A DNA stretch of 64,000 nucleotides, from contig NC_015732.1 in the NCBI RefSeq assembly GCF_000219725.1, positions 868,001-932,000 on the forward strand, given 5' to 3'. The position numbers and the translations under genes were made by a program. Each line of letters begins with the position of its first letter. The stretch's first letter is position 1. Below the pieces are notes generated by a model. The model was not told the DNA's origin and made no database searches. It worked only from the letters and a program-made list of their open reading frames with translations. The DNA comes from Gracilinema caldarium DSM 7334 (GTDB taxonomy: Bacteria; Spirochaetota; Spirochaetia; Treponematales; Breznakiellaceae). This document shows positions 35,827 through 43,684 of the stretch, in pieces.

Positions 35827-35865
35827 TTGACTCATTTTCTTATTGTTGCTATATTTTGAAACAAT
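35827..35865 (+). promoter_or_regulatory. Promoter with overlapping inverted repeat
   Basis: TTGACT at 35827-35832, 17-bp spacer, TATATT at 35850-35855. An ATTGTT-N12-AACAAT inverted repeat (35842-35865) overlaps the -10 box and could be the site of a dimeric repressor, for example of the ArsR type. No such regulator gene is adjacent. Confidence 0.55.
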
Positions 35866-35885
35866 GACACATTTAGGAGGATCCT

Positions 35886-36119
35886 ATGAAGATACAGATT
35901 TTGGGAACCGGCTGTGCTAAATGCCAACTGCTTGAAAAAAATGCCCGGGAAGCTGTTCAGGAACTGGGGATTAATGTCGAAATCGTCAAGGTTTCGAATA
36001 TCGATGATATTATGTCCATGGGTGTCATGATGACCCCCGCTTTGGCTATCGATGATGATGTAAAGTTTGTCGGTAAAGTTGTCACAAAAGATCATATTAA
36101 AGAACTGTTAGCGAGGTAA
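35886..36119 (+). CDS. Small thioredoxin-like disulfide protein
   Basis: A 77-residue glutaredoxin-size protein (redox-active disulfide protein 2 family, MTH895-like). The active-site motif is C-x-x-C in GTGCAKCQLLEKN, and the cis-Pro loop is MMTPALAIDD. AGGAGG stands before the ATG. It is four bases from the following permease gene, and pairs of these two families are commonly found together, so it probably serves the permease with reducing power or metal/metalloid binding. Confidence 0.88.
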   Translation: MKIQILGTGCAKCQLLEKNAREAVQELGINVEIVKVSNIDDIMSMGVMMTPALAIDDDVKFVGKVVTKDHIKELLAR

Positions 36120-36122
36120 ATC

Positions 36123-37307
36123 GTGGCTTCTAAAGAAATGTCTCCTAATAAAGCCCTCTGTATTGTAGCTCTGGTGTTCCTTGGTGCTTACTTTATTCCC
36201 TTTGATGCACCCCGGGTTGCGGGTGCTATTCAGGAAGCCTTTTTAATGCTGAGTGAATATGCCCGTGAGCATGTTCTGCTTTGTGTTGTCCCTGCCATGT
36301 TCATTGCCGGTGCTATCACGGTGTTCCTGAACCAGCGGGCGGTTATTCGGTACTTGGGACCTAAGGCTCCTAAGGCTTTAGCTTATGGTGTGGCTTCTGT
36401 CTCCGGTGCAATCCTTGCGGTGTGCTCCTGCACGGTTCTGCCTCTTTTTAAGGGTATCTATAAAAAAGGCGCTGGCCTCGGTCCTGCGGTGTCCTTCCTC
36501 TATTCTGGTCCTGCCATCAATATTCTGGCTATTGTTATGTCCTATAAGATATTCGGATGGAAGCTCGGGACTGCACGTATGGTGGGAGCGATCCTCTTTG
36601 CGATTGTTATTGGGCTCCTCATGCAGCTGATCTTCCGCAAGAGCGATGAAGAACGATTGGCCGACGAGCGGATGTTTAAATATGAAAAATCTGAAGGTGA
36701 ACGAACCCTGAGGCAGATGATTGTCTATATGGTGTCCATGATTGGTATTCTGGTCTTTGTAAACTGGGCTAACTCCAAGGGGACCTCTGCTATATGGGAT
36801 GCCATTTATAACGCAAAATATTGGATTACCGGTGTTTTTGCCCTCATGCTGATCTACAGTCTGTATAAATGGTTTACCAAAGATGATCTTTATACCTGGG
36901 TCATAGCTACCCGAGACTTTGCGCTCCAGATTTTACCCTACCTTTTTGGCGGTGTTTTGGTAGCAGGTTTTCTGCTTGGCCGTCCTGGCCATGAAGCGCT
37001 CATGCCAAATGCCTGGGTAGCAGCACTGGTGGGTGGCAATTCGCTCTTTGCAAACTTCTTTGCTGCTATCGCGGGCGCTTTTATGTATTTTGCAACCCTG
37101 ACTGAAGTTCCGATCATTCAGGGGCTTCTAGGGAGTGGTATGGGACAGGGGCCTGCCTTGGCACTTTTATTAGCCGGCCCTTCGCTTTCCCTGCCTTCTA
37201 TGCTCGTCATTGGTGGTGAACTAGGTTGGAAAAAGACTGTAGTCTATGTAACCCTTGTGGTGGTACTTTCTACTTTGGCGGGTCTGCTCTTTGGAATGAT
37301 CGCATAG
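36123..37307 (+). CDS. DUF318/ArsP-family permease
   Basis: A 394-residue membrane protein with 8-10 hydrophobic segments. Landmarks of PF03773: AVCSCTVLPLFKGIYKKGAGLGPAVSFLYSGPAINI (shown for location near residues 99-134, the CSC motif at about 101-103), and the mirrored C-terminal ALALLLAGPSLSLPSML. Homologous ArsP proteins export trivalent organoarsenicals; other members have unknown substrates. The start is GTG. It is preceded four bases upstream by the thioredoxin-like gene and followed by a strong hairpin. Confidence 0.85.
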   Translation: MASKEMSPNKALCIVALVFLGAYFIPFDAPRVAGAIQEAFLMLSEYAREHVLLCVVPAMFIAGAITVFLNQRAVIRYLGPKAPKALAYGVASVSGAILAVCSCTVLPLFKGIYKKGAGLGPAVSFLYSGPAINILAIVMSYKIFGWKLGTARMVGAILFAIVIGLLMQLIFRKSDEERLADERMFKYEKSEGERTLRQMIVYMVSMIGILVFVNWANSKGTSAIWDAIYNAKYWITGVFALMLIYSLYKWFTKDDLYTWVIATRDFALQILPYLFGGVLVAGFLLGRPGHEALMPNAWVAALVGGNSLFANFFAAIAGAFMYFATLTEVPIIQGLLGSGMGQGPALALLLAGPSLSLPSMLVIGGELGWKKTVVYVTLVVVLSTLAGLLFGMIA

Positions 37308-37317
37308 GTACGGTTAT

Positions 37318-37344
37318 CTGGCTCCCGAGAGTCCCGGGAGCCAG
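37318..37344. terminator. Stem-loop between convergent permease and xylanase genes
   Basis: CTGGCTCCCG pairs with CGGGAGCCAG (10 bp) around a 7-base loop. Neither side has a long T-run, but its position between two converging genes favours a shared terminator. Confidence 0.65.
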
Positions 37345-37351
37345 AGTCTGA

Positions 37352-38368
37352 TCATTTATAGTTCGCAATAAGTTGTTTCATTTTTTCGTAAACTGGTTTG
37401 GGAGTCTTATCTTTGGTAAAGGGATGGGCACTCCCGTAGCCGGCAAAGGTGCCTGGAATCCAGCTGTAAGCATCGGTATAGCCCCAGAGAACAAAAGAAG
37501 AAACCCGCTCTTCCAAAGCAATCCTTAATAAATCCATGTATATCTTTTCCTGGGCGGCTTCCTTTTCAGGGGTCACCGGCAGTTTAATCCGTACATCTAC
37601 TTCGGTAAATGACACCGAGAGGCCTAAATCTTTAAACCGTTTGATATTTGCTCTGAGGGCGTCTTCCCGAATTGGTTGTTCGGCCATCACATGTAATTGG
37701 AAACCGACCCCGTCAATAGGAATGTTTCGATCTACCAAGTCCTTGACAAGTTGATAAAATGCATCTCCTTTAACAGTGCCGGCATACTCATTGTTGTAAT
37801 CATTCAGAATAAGTTTAACCGATGGATCTGCTGCACGGGCTGTTTGAAATGCCATATCGATATAATCTCTGCCAATTGTTTTCATCCAGATGGAATTGCG
37901 CAACTGGCCATTATCATCAATTATTTCATTGCAGACATCATATTCATAGAATTTACCCTTATAACGGGTTAAAACCTGGGTGATAGTTTCTTTAAGTACT
38001 TGAATTGCCTTTTCTTTATCAGTCAGATTACTAATAAAAGGCGGGTTCTGATTGTGCCAGACAAAGGTGTGCCCCCGAAGTTTCATTTTGTTCGATTCTG
38101 CAAATTGTACCAGCTTATCCGGGTCAGACCAGTTCCAGAAGGATTCTGTGGGGCGCAGGTACTGTAATTTCATGATATTTTCTGCGACGAGAATGTTAAA
38201 ATTATCCTGCACCAGCTTTGAGTCCTTGGGATCTAAAAGATCACTGGGTCGAACAGCCACTCCGAAGAGAAATTGCTTGCTATCAGTAACAGTTCGCATT
38301 GTTTGGGGCCTACAGGAAACAAGAATAATACAAAAAATGGTAAAAATGGGCCAGTAGTTCTTATTCAT
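37352..38368 (-). CDS. GH10 endo-1,4-beta-xylanase, predicted lipoprotein
   Basis: A 338-residue family 10 hydrolase that cuts xylan backbones. The acid/base Glu lies in YDVCNEIID and the nucleophile Glu in VSFTEVDVRI; WHNQNP and ILNDYNNEY are further GH10 blocks. I chose ATG 38368 because it gives a clean signal peptide with lipobox ILVSC (Cys19), which would anchor the enzyme in the envelope. The longer start at 38437 adds 23 charged residues before it and lies over the plus-strand promoter of the glucanase gene. A weak promoter TTTACA-N17-CAAGAT sits 7 bases upstream of the chosen ATG. Confidence 0.9.
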   Translation of the reverse strand: MNKNYWPIFTIFCIILVSCRPQTMRTVTDSKQFLFGVAVRPSDLLDPKDSKLVQDNFNILVAENIMKLQYLRPTESFWNWSDPDKLVQFAESNKMKLRGHTFVWHNQNPPFISNLTDKEKAIQVLKETITQVLTRYKGKFYEYDVCNEIIDDNGQLRNSIWMKTIGRDYIDMAFQTARAADPSVKLILNDYNNEYAGTVKGDAFYQLVKDLVDRNIPIDGVGFQLHVMAEQPIREDALRANIKRFKDLGLSVSFTEVDVRIKLPVTPEKEAAQEKIYMDLLRIALEERVSSFVLWGYTDAYSWIPGTFAGYGSAHPFTKDKTPKPVYEKMKQLIANYK

Positions 38369-38375
38369 GGTTCTT

Positions 38376-38404
38376 ATCTTGCCATCGATTGCGTACTCTG
38401 TAAA
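38376..38404 (-). promoter_or_regulatory. Weak promoter of the xylanase gene
   Basis: Minus strand: TTTACA (38404-38399), 17-bp spacer, CAAGAT (38381-38376), 7 bases before the ATG. The -10 box matches only three consensus bases. Confidence 0.35.
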
Positions 38405-38427
38405 CTCTTTTTTTACAATTATGGTAG

Positions 38428-38456
38428 TTGACACCATATATCCTTGCCTCTAGTAT
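38428..38456 (+). promoter_or_regulatory. Promoter of the GH16 glucanase gene
   Basis: TTGACA at 38428-38433, 17-bp spacer, TAGTAT at 38451-38456. It lies in the shared region between the divergent xylanase and glucanase genes. Confidence 0.65.
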
Positions 38457-38477
38457 TTTTATAAGGGGCGTTCCGGA

Positions 38478-39329
38478 ATGAAAGGTACGAAAGGGCTATT
38501 ATTTTTCAACATAAGCGGCTCTTTATTTTGGGGGCGTATAGGTATGACCATTGCCGTTGTCCTGAATTCCTGTTCTAATTCTTCAGTTCCCGATCCTGGT
38601 ACTGCCTATGTCCCTGAAGGATATACATTGGTGTGGCAAGATGAGTTTAACTTTGCTGGTGCACCGGACCCAGAAAAATGGGGGTATTCGCTTGGGGGTA
38701 ATGGCTGGGGCAATGGAGAAGCTCAATTTTATACGGATAAACGGACTAATTCATGGGTTGATCAGGGTCACCTTACCATAAAAGCCCGTAATGAAAATGG
38801 ATTATGGACCAGCGCCCGATTAAAAACCCAATACAAGGCAGACTGGACTTATGGTTATATCGAAGTCCGGGCAAAACTTCCCAGAGGAATTGGTACCTGG
38901 CCTGCCATTTGGATGCTACCCTCCTATGATTCCTATGGTGGATGGCCCCGGTCCGGTGAGATTGATATTATGGAACATGTCGGTTTTGATCCGGATGTGG
39001 TGCATACAACGGTACATACCCTGTCCTACAATCATAAAATTGGTACTCAGAAAAATCACCATGCAAAAATAGAAGGTGCAACGGATGGGTTTCACCTCTA
39101 TACAATCCTGTGGGATACAGAGTCCATACAATGGTTTATCGACGGTAAGCTCTTTTATCAATTTAAAAATGAACATGCAACTTATGCAGAATGGCCCTTC
39201 GATAAACCTTTTTACTTAATTATGAATTTGGCCATAGGAGGCTCTTGGGGTGGTCAGAAAGGAATTGATAAAAACTTAAAAGAAGCAAACCTGGAAGTAG
39301 ATTATGTCCGCGTGTATCAGAAATTATAA
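38478..39329 (+). CDS. GH16 endo-beta-glucanase (laminarinase/lichenase type), predicted lipoprotein
   Basis: A 283-residue family 16 hydrolase. Catalytic motif GEIDIMEHVG has Glu161, Asp163 and Glu166, spaced as in laminarinases with the extra Met bulge (ExDxxE). VWQDEFN, WGYSLGGNGWGNGEAQ-like and FDKPFYLIMNLAIGG blocks complete the jelly-roll. The signal sequence ends in VVLNSC (Cys32), suggesting lipid anchoring. It probably cleaves beta-1,3 or mixed-linkage glucans. It is divergent from the xylanase gene and ends 13 bases inside the next, convergent gene. Confidence 0.92.
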   Translation: MKGTKGLLFFNISGSLFWGRIGMTIAVVLNSCSNSSVPDPGTAYVPEGYTLVWQDEFNFAGAPDPEKWGYSLGGNGWGNGEAQFYTDKRTNSWVDQGHLTIKARNENGLWTSARLKTQYKADWTYGYIEVRAKLPRGIGTWPAIWMLPSYDSYGGWPRSGEIDIMEHVGFDPDVVHTTVHTLSYNHKIGTQKNHHAKIEGATDGFHLYTILWDTESIQWFIDGKLFYQFKNEHATYAEWPFDKPFYLIMNLAIGGSWGGQKGIDKNLKEANLEVDYVRVYQKL

Positions 39330-39991
39330 CTGATTTCGAAATCGACTCCCGGTCCTTCCTGAGGATTCGGGGGTAAAAAGTTAATACTGGCCCTTGTATT
39401 GAGCAACGAAAAAAATGGCCCCCGCTCAATTTGAGATAATAGTTCCTCTGCTAAACGGGAGCTCACTTCTTTATGACAGCGAAAACGTAACCGGTCCCGT
39501 CTTTCAAGTGTATAGGCACTAATGTGCACCGATTCTGAAATAGTAAAAAGACCAGCAAAAATATCTGAAATGCAAATAGCAGTTAAAAGAGCTGTTTGGG
39601 TATCCATGGTATGATGCCATTGGGAGGAACTGTCTTTTTCAAAAAATGACTCTACATGAATGCCCCCTGGTGGAAGGCTGAATTCATGTGGATTAGTTAT
39701 GATAGCTAATAGAATGTCATAAAGGGGGATAGCTCTATAGTTTTTTACAGCATCCTGCAGGTGATCATCTATGTAGGAGAGCATTTTAATGCGTCGTTTC
39801 AGACTGGTTCGATCCCCGCCGGAGACCGTATCCATGTCAATGATACTCAGAAGAAGCTGTCTCGTATTCCGATGATGGAATTCTCTTTCTTCAAGTTCTT
39901 TTTCGAGTTCTGTGATTTTAATAAGCAGTTTGTCATACGATGCACGACACTGTTGTAAAGCTTGTTCTAATTTTTCTATTGTCTCCCCCAT
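39317..39991 (-). CDS. Hypothetical coiled-coil protein
   Basis: No family recognised. 224 residues: an N-terminal coiled coil (residues 1-42, LEQALQQCRASYDKLL…ELEKELEERE), a helical middle (about 55-115), and a mixed C-terminal part with VHISAYTLERRDRLRFRCH. No signal peptide or membrane segment. It lies 25 bases downstream of the DUF362 ferredoxin gene on the same strand, so it is probably co-transcribed with it. Its end overlaps the GH16 gene. Confidence 0.6.
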   Translation of the reverse strand: MGETIEKLEQALQQCRASYDKLLIKITELEKELEEREFHHRNTRQLLLSIIDMDTVSGGDRTSLKRRIKMLSYIDDHLQDAVKNYRAIPLYDILLAIITNPHEFSLPPGGIHVESFFEKDSSSQWHHTMDTQTALLTAICISDIFAGLFTISESVHISAYTLERRDRLRFRCHKEVSSRLAEELLSQIERGPFFSLLNTRASINFLPPNPQEGPGVDFEISYNF

Positions 39992-40016
39992 GGTTCCCCT
40001 CCCACTGGCGGCTACA

Positions 40017-41141
40017 CTATTCTACCACGATTAATTCATAATCCTGTCTACCTAATCCTATGTGTTCTGCATAATCTAGGCCCAGTTTCCAGTTGGTATG
40101 AGGCTGGGCCAGGGTGAAACGATCGGTCTCTTTCGTAAGGCCAGTCTGAGCTGCATGGCCGATACAGCTAGCGGGGTTTACCGGTGCATTATTAACGAGA
40201 TCTACCGAAGCCCGATCCAGTGCAACCGGGTCGAAGCTGGCTGCGATACCAATATCCCCCACAATCGGCACATCGTTCATGGACCAGCAGTCGCAGTTTG
40301 GGGATACGTTCATGATAAAATTGATATGAAAGGCCGGTTTGCTTTTCACCACCGCCAGAGCATATTCGGCAATTTTTTCCTGAGCCCCAACAGAATCCCA
40401 TTGAGGTTGGGCAGCATCGTACATACAAACCGCTACACACTGGCCACAACCAACACAGCGCTGGTAATCGATAACCGCCTTTTTATTTTCCAGATGGATA
40501 GCGTCCTGAGCGCAGTTTTTTACACAGATACAGCACCCAATGCAGTGTTCAAGATTGATCTTTGGTTGCCCATTGGAGTGCATTTCCATCTTGCCGCCTA
40601 TGGAACCGGAACCCATGCCAAGATTTTTTATCACTCCCCCAAAACCGGTTAGTTCGTGGCCCTTAAAATGGTTCATCGAGATAAGCACATCGCTTTCTGC
40701 AATAGCCGAGCCAATTTTAGCGGTTCTACAATGTTTCTGGTTTATTTCTATTTCCCGATATTCGGTTCCTTTAATACCATCGGCGATGATAACTGGACAT
40801 CCGGTAGCCAAGGGGTTAAAGCCATTTTCAAAAGCACTTTCGATATGGTCTACACCATTGGCACGGCGCCCCTTATAGAGTGTATTAGCATCGGTAAGGA
40901 AGGGAAGGGCTCCCTGCTTTTTAAGCAATTGTACAAGCCGCAGCACATAGTTAGGTCTAATGTACGCCAGGTTGCCCGGTTCGCCGAAATGGATTTTAAT
41001 GGCGGTGAGTTTTTTATCAAAATCTATACTTAGGATCCCTGCTTTCTTAATAAGGGCTTCGAATTTGTCCAGTAGATTTTTACCCGGTTTGGTTCTGAGG
41101 TTGGTCAGGTAAACGACAGGTTTTTGTATTGTTGTATTCAT
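40017..41141 (-). CDS. DUF362 protein with two 4Fe-4S clusters
   Basis: A 374-residue protein. The DUF362 part (residues 1-185, and again from about 260) includes KIHFGEPGNLAYIRP and ISMNHFKGHELTGFGGVIKNLGMG. A ferredoxin insert near residues 190-245 shows two full C-x2-C-x2-C-x3-C motifs: CIGCCICVKNC and CVGCGQCVAVC. The role is unknown; related proteins are found in anaerobes and could handle electrons for an unidentified reaction. A promoter-like TATCAT ends six bases before the ATG and no Shine-Dalgarno is present. Confidence 0.85.
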   Translation of the reverse strand: MNTTIQKPVVYLTNLRTKPGKNLLDKFEALIKKAGILSIDFDKKLTAIKIHFGEPGNLAYIRPNYVLRLVQLLKKQGALPFLTDANTLYKGRRANGVDHIESAFENGFNPLATGCPVIIADGIKGTEYREIEINQKHCRTAKIGSAIAESDVLISMNHFKGHELTGFGGVIKNLGMGSGSIGGKMEMHSNGQPKINLEHCIGCCICVKNCAQDAIHLENKKAVIDYQRCVGCGQCVAVCMYDAAQPQWDSVGAQEKIAEYALAVVKSKPAFHINFIMNVSPNCDCWSMNDVPIVGDIGIAASFDPVALDRASVDLVNNAPVNPASCIGHAAQTGLTKETDRFTLAQPHTNWKLGLDYAEHIGLGRQDYELIVVE

Positions 41142-41147
41142 ATGTAA

Positions 41148-41177
41148 ATGATAGGGGTAATTGCTTGGGTTTGTAAA
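41148..41177 (-). promoter_or_regulatory. Promoter of the DUF362 gene
   Basis: Minus strand: TTTACA (41177-41172), 18-bp spacer, TATCAT (41153-41148), then 6 bases to the ATG at 41141. Confidence 0.45.
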
Positions 41178-41202
41178 GAGCTCTTTTTTTTGAAATTTTT
41201 AC

Positions 41203-41231
41203 TTGCGTTTTTGTAATAGTAGAGTTATAGT
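41203..41231 (+). promoter_or_regulatory. Promoter of the disaccharide operon
   Basis: TTGCGT at 41203-41208, 17-bp spacer, TATAGT at 41226-41231, immediately followed by a palindromic operator. Confidence 0.7.
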
Positions 41232-41255
41232 GTTACTAACATGCGTTAGTAACGC
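41232..41255 (+). promoter_or_regulatory. Palindromic operator of the disaccharide operon
   Basis: GTTACTAAC, four bases (ATGC), then GTTAGTAAC: a perfect 9-bp inverted repeat beginning right after the -10 box. A second, overlapping palindrome GCGTTA-G-TAACGC occupies 41243-41255. The LacI-family gene at 44586 in the same operon is the likely binder. Confidence 0.75.
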
Positions 41256-41318
41256 ATATAGACCCATTAAGTATAATGATACTACATAGGGTCTACATAA
41301 AACCAATTGGAGGTATCT

Positions 41319-42626
41319 ATGAAACGGCTTGCAATGACCTTCGTCATGGCTGTGGCGGTATTCGGCCTTGTGTATGCAAGTGGCGGAACCGAACAGACAT
41401 CAAAGAGCGCCGGTGGTCAAAAGACCATCAATTTCCTGGCTGTGTGGGGCGGTCAGGAAGCAGAAGTGTTCAAAGCGATGGTAAAGCCCTTTGAGGAACG
41501 CACCGGTATTAAGGTTGAGCTGGAAGCAACCAGGGACTTGGATGCGGTTATCACTACCCGGGTTGAGGCGGGGAACCCCCCAGATTTGGCTGCACTTCCT
41601 GGTCCTGGAAAGCTGGTAGAACTAGCTAAAGCTGGTAAACTGGTTGATCTTTCCCAGGTTTTCGATATGGCTGAATTTGATAAAAACTACTCCAAGGGCT
41701 GGAAAGACCTTGGGACTGTAGATGGCAAGCTCTATGGTATTTTTGCGAAAGCAGCTATCAAAGGTCTTGTTTGGTATAATCCGAAAACCTTTAAAACTGC
41801 TGGTATGACCCCTCCCACGAATACCTGGACCTGGAATGATATGATGGCCTATGCCAAGCAAGCCCAGGAAAAGGGACTGGCTCCTTGGGCTATCGGCGTT
41901 GAAAGCGGTGCGGCTTCTGGCTGGGTAGGGACTGACTGGCTGGAAAACATTTTCCTCCGGGTCAATGGTCCTGAAAAATATAAAAATTGGTATGAGGGTA
42001 AGCTTGCATGGACGAGCCCTGAAGTCCGAAAAGCATGGGAAATCTGGGGCCAGATCATAGCTGATTCCAAGATGATCTATGGCGGTTCCAATTATGTCAA
42101 TTCAACAAACTTTGGCAATGCCCATGAACCCCTCTTTACCAATCCTCCCAAGGCTTTGTTCCATCATCAGGCCAGCTTTATTCAGAGCTTTATCACCAAT
42201 CAGTTTCCCAGCCTAAAACCGGTAGAAGACTTTGATTTTGTAGCCTTCCCCAGCATCGACGCAAAATATGCCAAGGCTGTGGAGGGGGCTGCGGATGTTA
42301 TAGGGGTATTTAAGAATACTCCTGAAGTTCGCGCCTTTGTGAATTATCTTGCCAGTGCAGAAGCTCAAGCTTATTGGGCTGCAGGAACTGGTGCTCTTGC
42401 AACCAATAAAAATGTTTCCCTGGTGTTCTATCCCGATGCGCTTACCAAACGAGCTGCGGACATTATGAACAAGGCTGAAATTGTAGTCTTTGATGCTTCC
42501 GATATGATGAAACCCGAAATGAATGCCGCCTTCTGGTCTGCGGTGGTAAGCTATATCGAAAATCCCAAAAACCTGGATTCTATTCTCGCTGGGCTCGAAA
42601 AGGTCCGCAAGGATGTATATAAATAA
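41319..42626 (+). CDS. Sugar ABC transporter substrate-binding protein
   Basis: A 435-residue family-1 (MalE/UgpB-like) binding protein. The N-terminal signal (MKRLAMTFVMAVAVFGLVYA) is followed by SGGTE, a start often seen in treponemes. INFLAVWGGQEAEVFKAMV and PPDLAALPGPG are standard binding-lobe segments. ATG 41319 is 5 bases after GGAGG; the earlier in-frame TTG overlaps that site and is rejected. The GH65 gene downstream suggests a maltose-like, kojibiose-like or trehalose-like disaccharide. A terminator follows, which would keep this product more abundant than the permeases. Confidence 0.93.
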   Translation: MKRLAMTFVMAVAVFGLVYASGGTEQTSKSAGGQKTINFLAVWGGQEAEVFKAMVKPFEERTGIKVELEATRDLDAVITTRVEAGNPPDLAALPGPGKLVELAKAGKLVDLSQVFDMAEFDKNYSKGWKDLGTVDGKLYGIFAKAAIKGLVWYNPKTFKTAGMTPPTNTWTWNDMMAYAKQAQEKGLAPWAIGVESGAASGWVGTDWLENIFLRVNGPEKYKNWYEGKLAWTSPEVRKAWEIWGQIIADSKMIYGGSNYVNSTNFGNAHEPLFTNPPKALFHHQASFIQSFITNQFPSLKPVEDFDFVAFPSIDAKYAKAVEGAADVIGVFKNTPEVRAFVNYLASAEAQAYWAAGTGALATNKNVSLVFYPDALTKRAADIMNKAEIVVFDASDMMKPEMNAAFWSAVVSYIENPKNLDSILAGLEKVRKDVYK

Positions 42627-42644
42627 AAGGTAAATAGAATGGAT

Positions 42645-42675
42645 AAGCCGGAGCCGAGAGGATCCGGCTTTTCTT
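42645..42675 (+). terminator. Partial terminator inside the disaccharide operon
   Basis: AAGCCGGA (42645-42652) pairs with TCCGGCTT (42663-42670), followed by TTCTT. It lies between the binding-protein gene and the permease gene, so only a share of transcripts would continue. Confidence 0.75.
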
Positions 42676-42703
42676 ATCAGTACAGTGTAAAAGGCGGAAT
42701 ATA

Positions 42704-43684
42704 ATGCATATCAATTATTTTCTTATTGCGGTTCTGGCAATTGCGATTATACCCCTCATTATTTGGGCTTATTTGTTAGTGACGGAAATGGTGGTATCCA
42801 GGGCGCCAAGGAGGGTTTCCAGGAATCTTCGTCCCTGGTTGTGGCTTCTACCAGCTCTGTCCTTGCTTTTTGTCTTCCTGGTATACCCCGCATTACACAC
42901 AGTTGCTTTGAGTTTTCTCGATGCAAAGTCCGCCAATTTTGTTGGTCTAGCGAATTATATTTATATTTTTACCGATCCCAACATGCTTATTGTACTTCGC
43001 AATAATGTGCTATGGCTGGTGCTCTTTACACTCTTCTGTCTATTTTTCGGTCTTTTAATTGCCCTACTGGCGGATCGGGTACGGTATGAATCGGTTGCAA
43101 AGGCCTTTGTTTTTTTACCTATGGCAATTTCCTTTGTAGCTGCGGGTGTTATATGGAAGTTTATGTATGAATATCGGCCTGCGGGCTCCCCGCAAATTGG
43201 AACGGTGAACGCCTTCCTTACGACTATTAACCCTTCCTTTGAACCTAAAGCCTGGCTCTTTGATCGTTCCACTAATAATATTGCCCTTATTGTTGTTGGT
43301 ATCTGGATGTGGACCGGTTTTGCTATGGTTATTCTTTCTGCTGGTTTAAAGGGTATTAGCGAAGATCTTCTTGAAGCTGCCCGTATCGATGGGGCAGATG
43401 AGTTTATCATATTTTTTAAAATTATCCTTCCCCTCCTCGTACCGACGATTACGGTGGTGGCAACCACCCTGATTATAAATGTACTTAAGGTGTTTGATAT
43501 TGTGTATGTAATGACCAATGGGAATCTGGGAACCGAAGTCATAGCTAACCGGATGTACAAAGAAATGTTCAATTATCGTAACTACGGCCGGGCTAGTGCC
43601 ATCGCAACACTTCTGCTTTTGGCGATTATTCCGGTAATGGTGATGAATATAAAGCGATTCAATGCGGAGGGATCCCATGAGTAA
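42704..43684 (+). CDS. Sugar ABC transporter permease, MalF type
   Basis: A 326-residue permease with an extra N-terminal hydrophobic segment (residues 4-27) and five to six further segments. The cytoplasmic EAA loop is EAARIDGADEFIIFFKIILP at about residues 222-241. It forms the channel with the following MalG-type gene, whose start overlaps its stop by 8 bases. No ATP-binding gene is linked, so an orphan shared ATPase must serve. Confidence 0.93.
   Translation: MHINYFLIAVLAIAIIPLIIWAYLLVTEMVVSRAPRRVSRNLRPWLWLLPALSLLFVFLVYPALHTVALSFLDAKSANFVGLANYIYIFTDPNMLIVLRNNVLWLVLFTLFCLFFGLLIALLADRVRYESVAKAFVFLPMAISFVAAGVIWKFMYEYRPAGSPQIGTVNAFLTTINPSFEPKAWLFDRSTNNIALIVVGIWMWTGFAMVILSAGLKGISEDLLEAARIDGADEFIIFFKIILPLLVPTITVVATTLIINVLKVFDIVYVMTNGNLGTEVIANRMYKEMFNYRNYGRASAIATLLLLAIIPVMVMNIKRFNAEGSHE

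Noticed and set aside
38369-38437. Longer N-terminus for the xylanase
   Set aside because: It would put 23 charged residues before the signal peptide and overlaps the glucanase promoter; lipoprotein signals start near the N-terminus.
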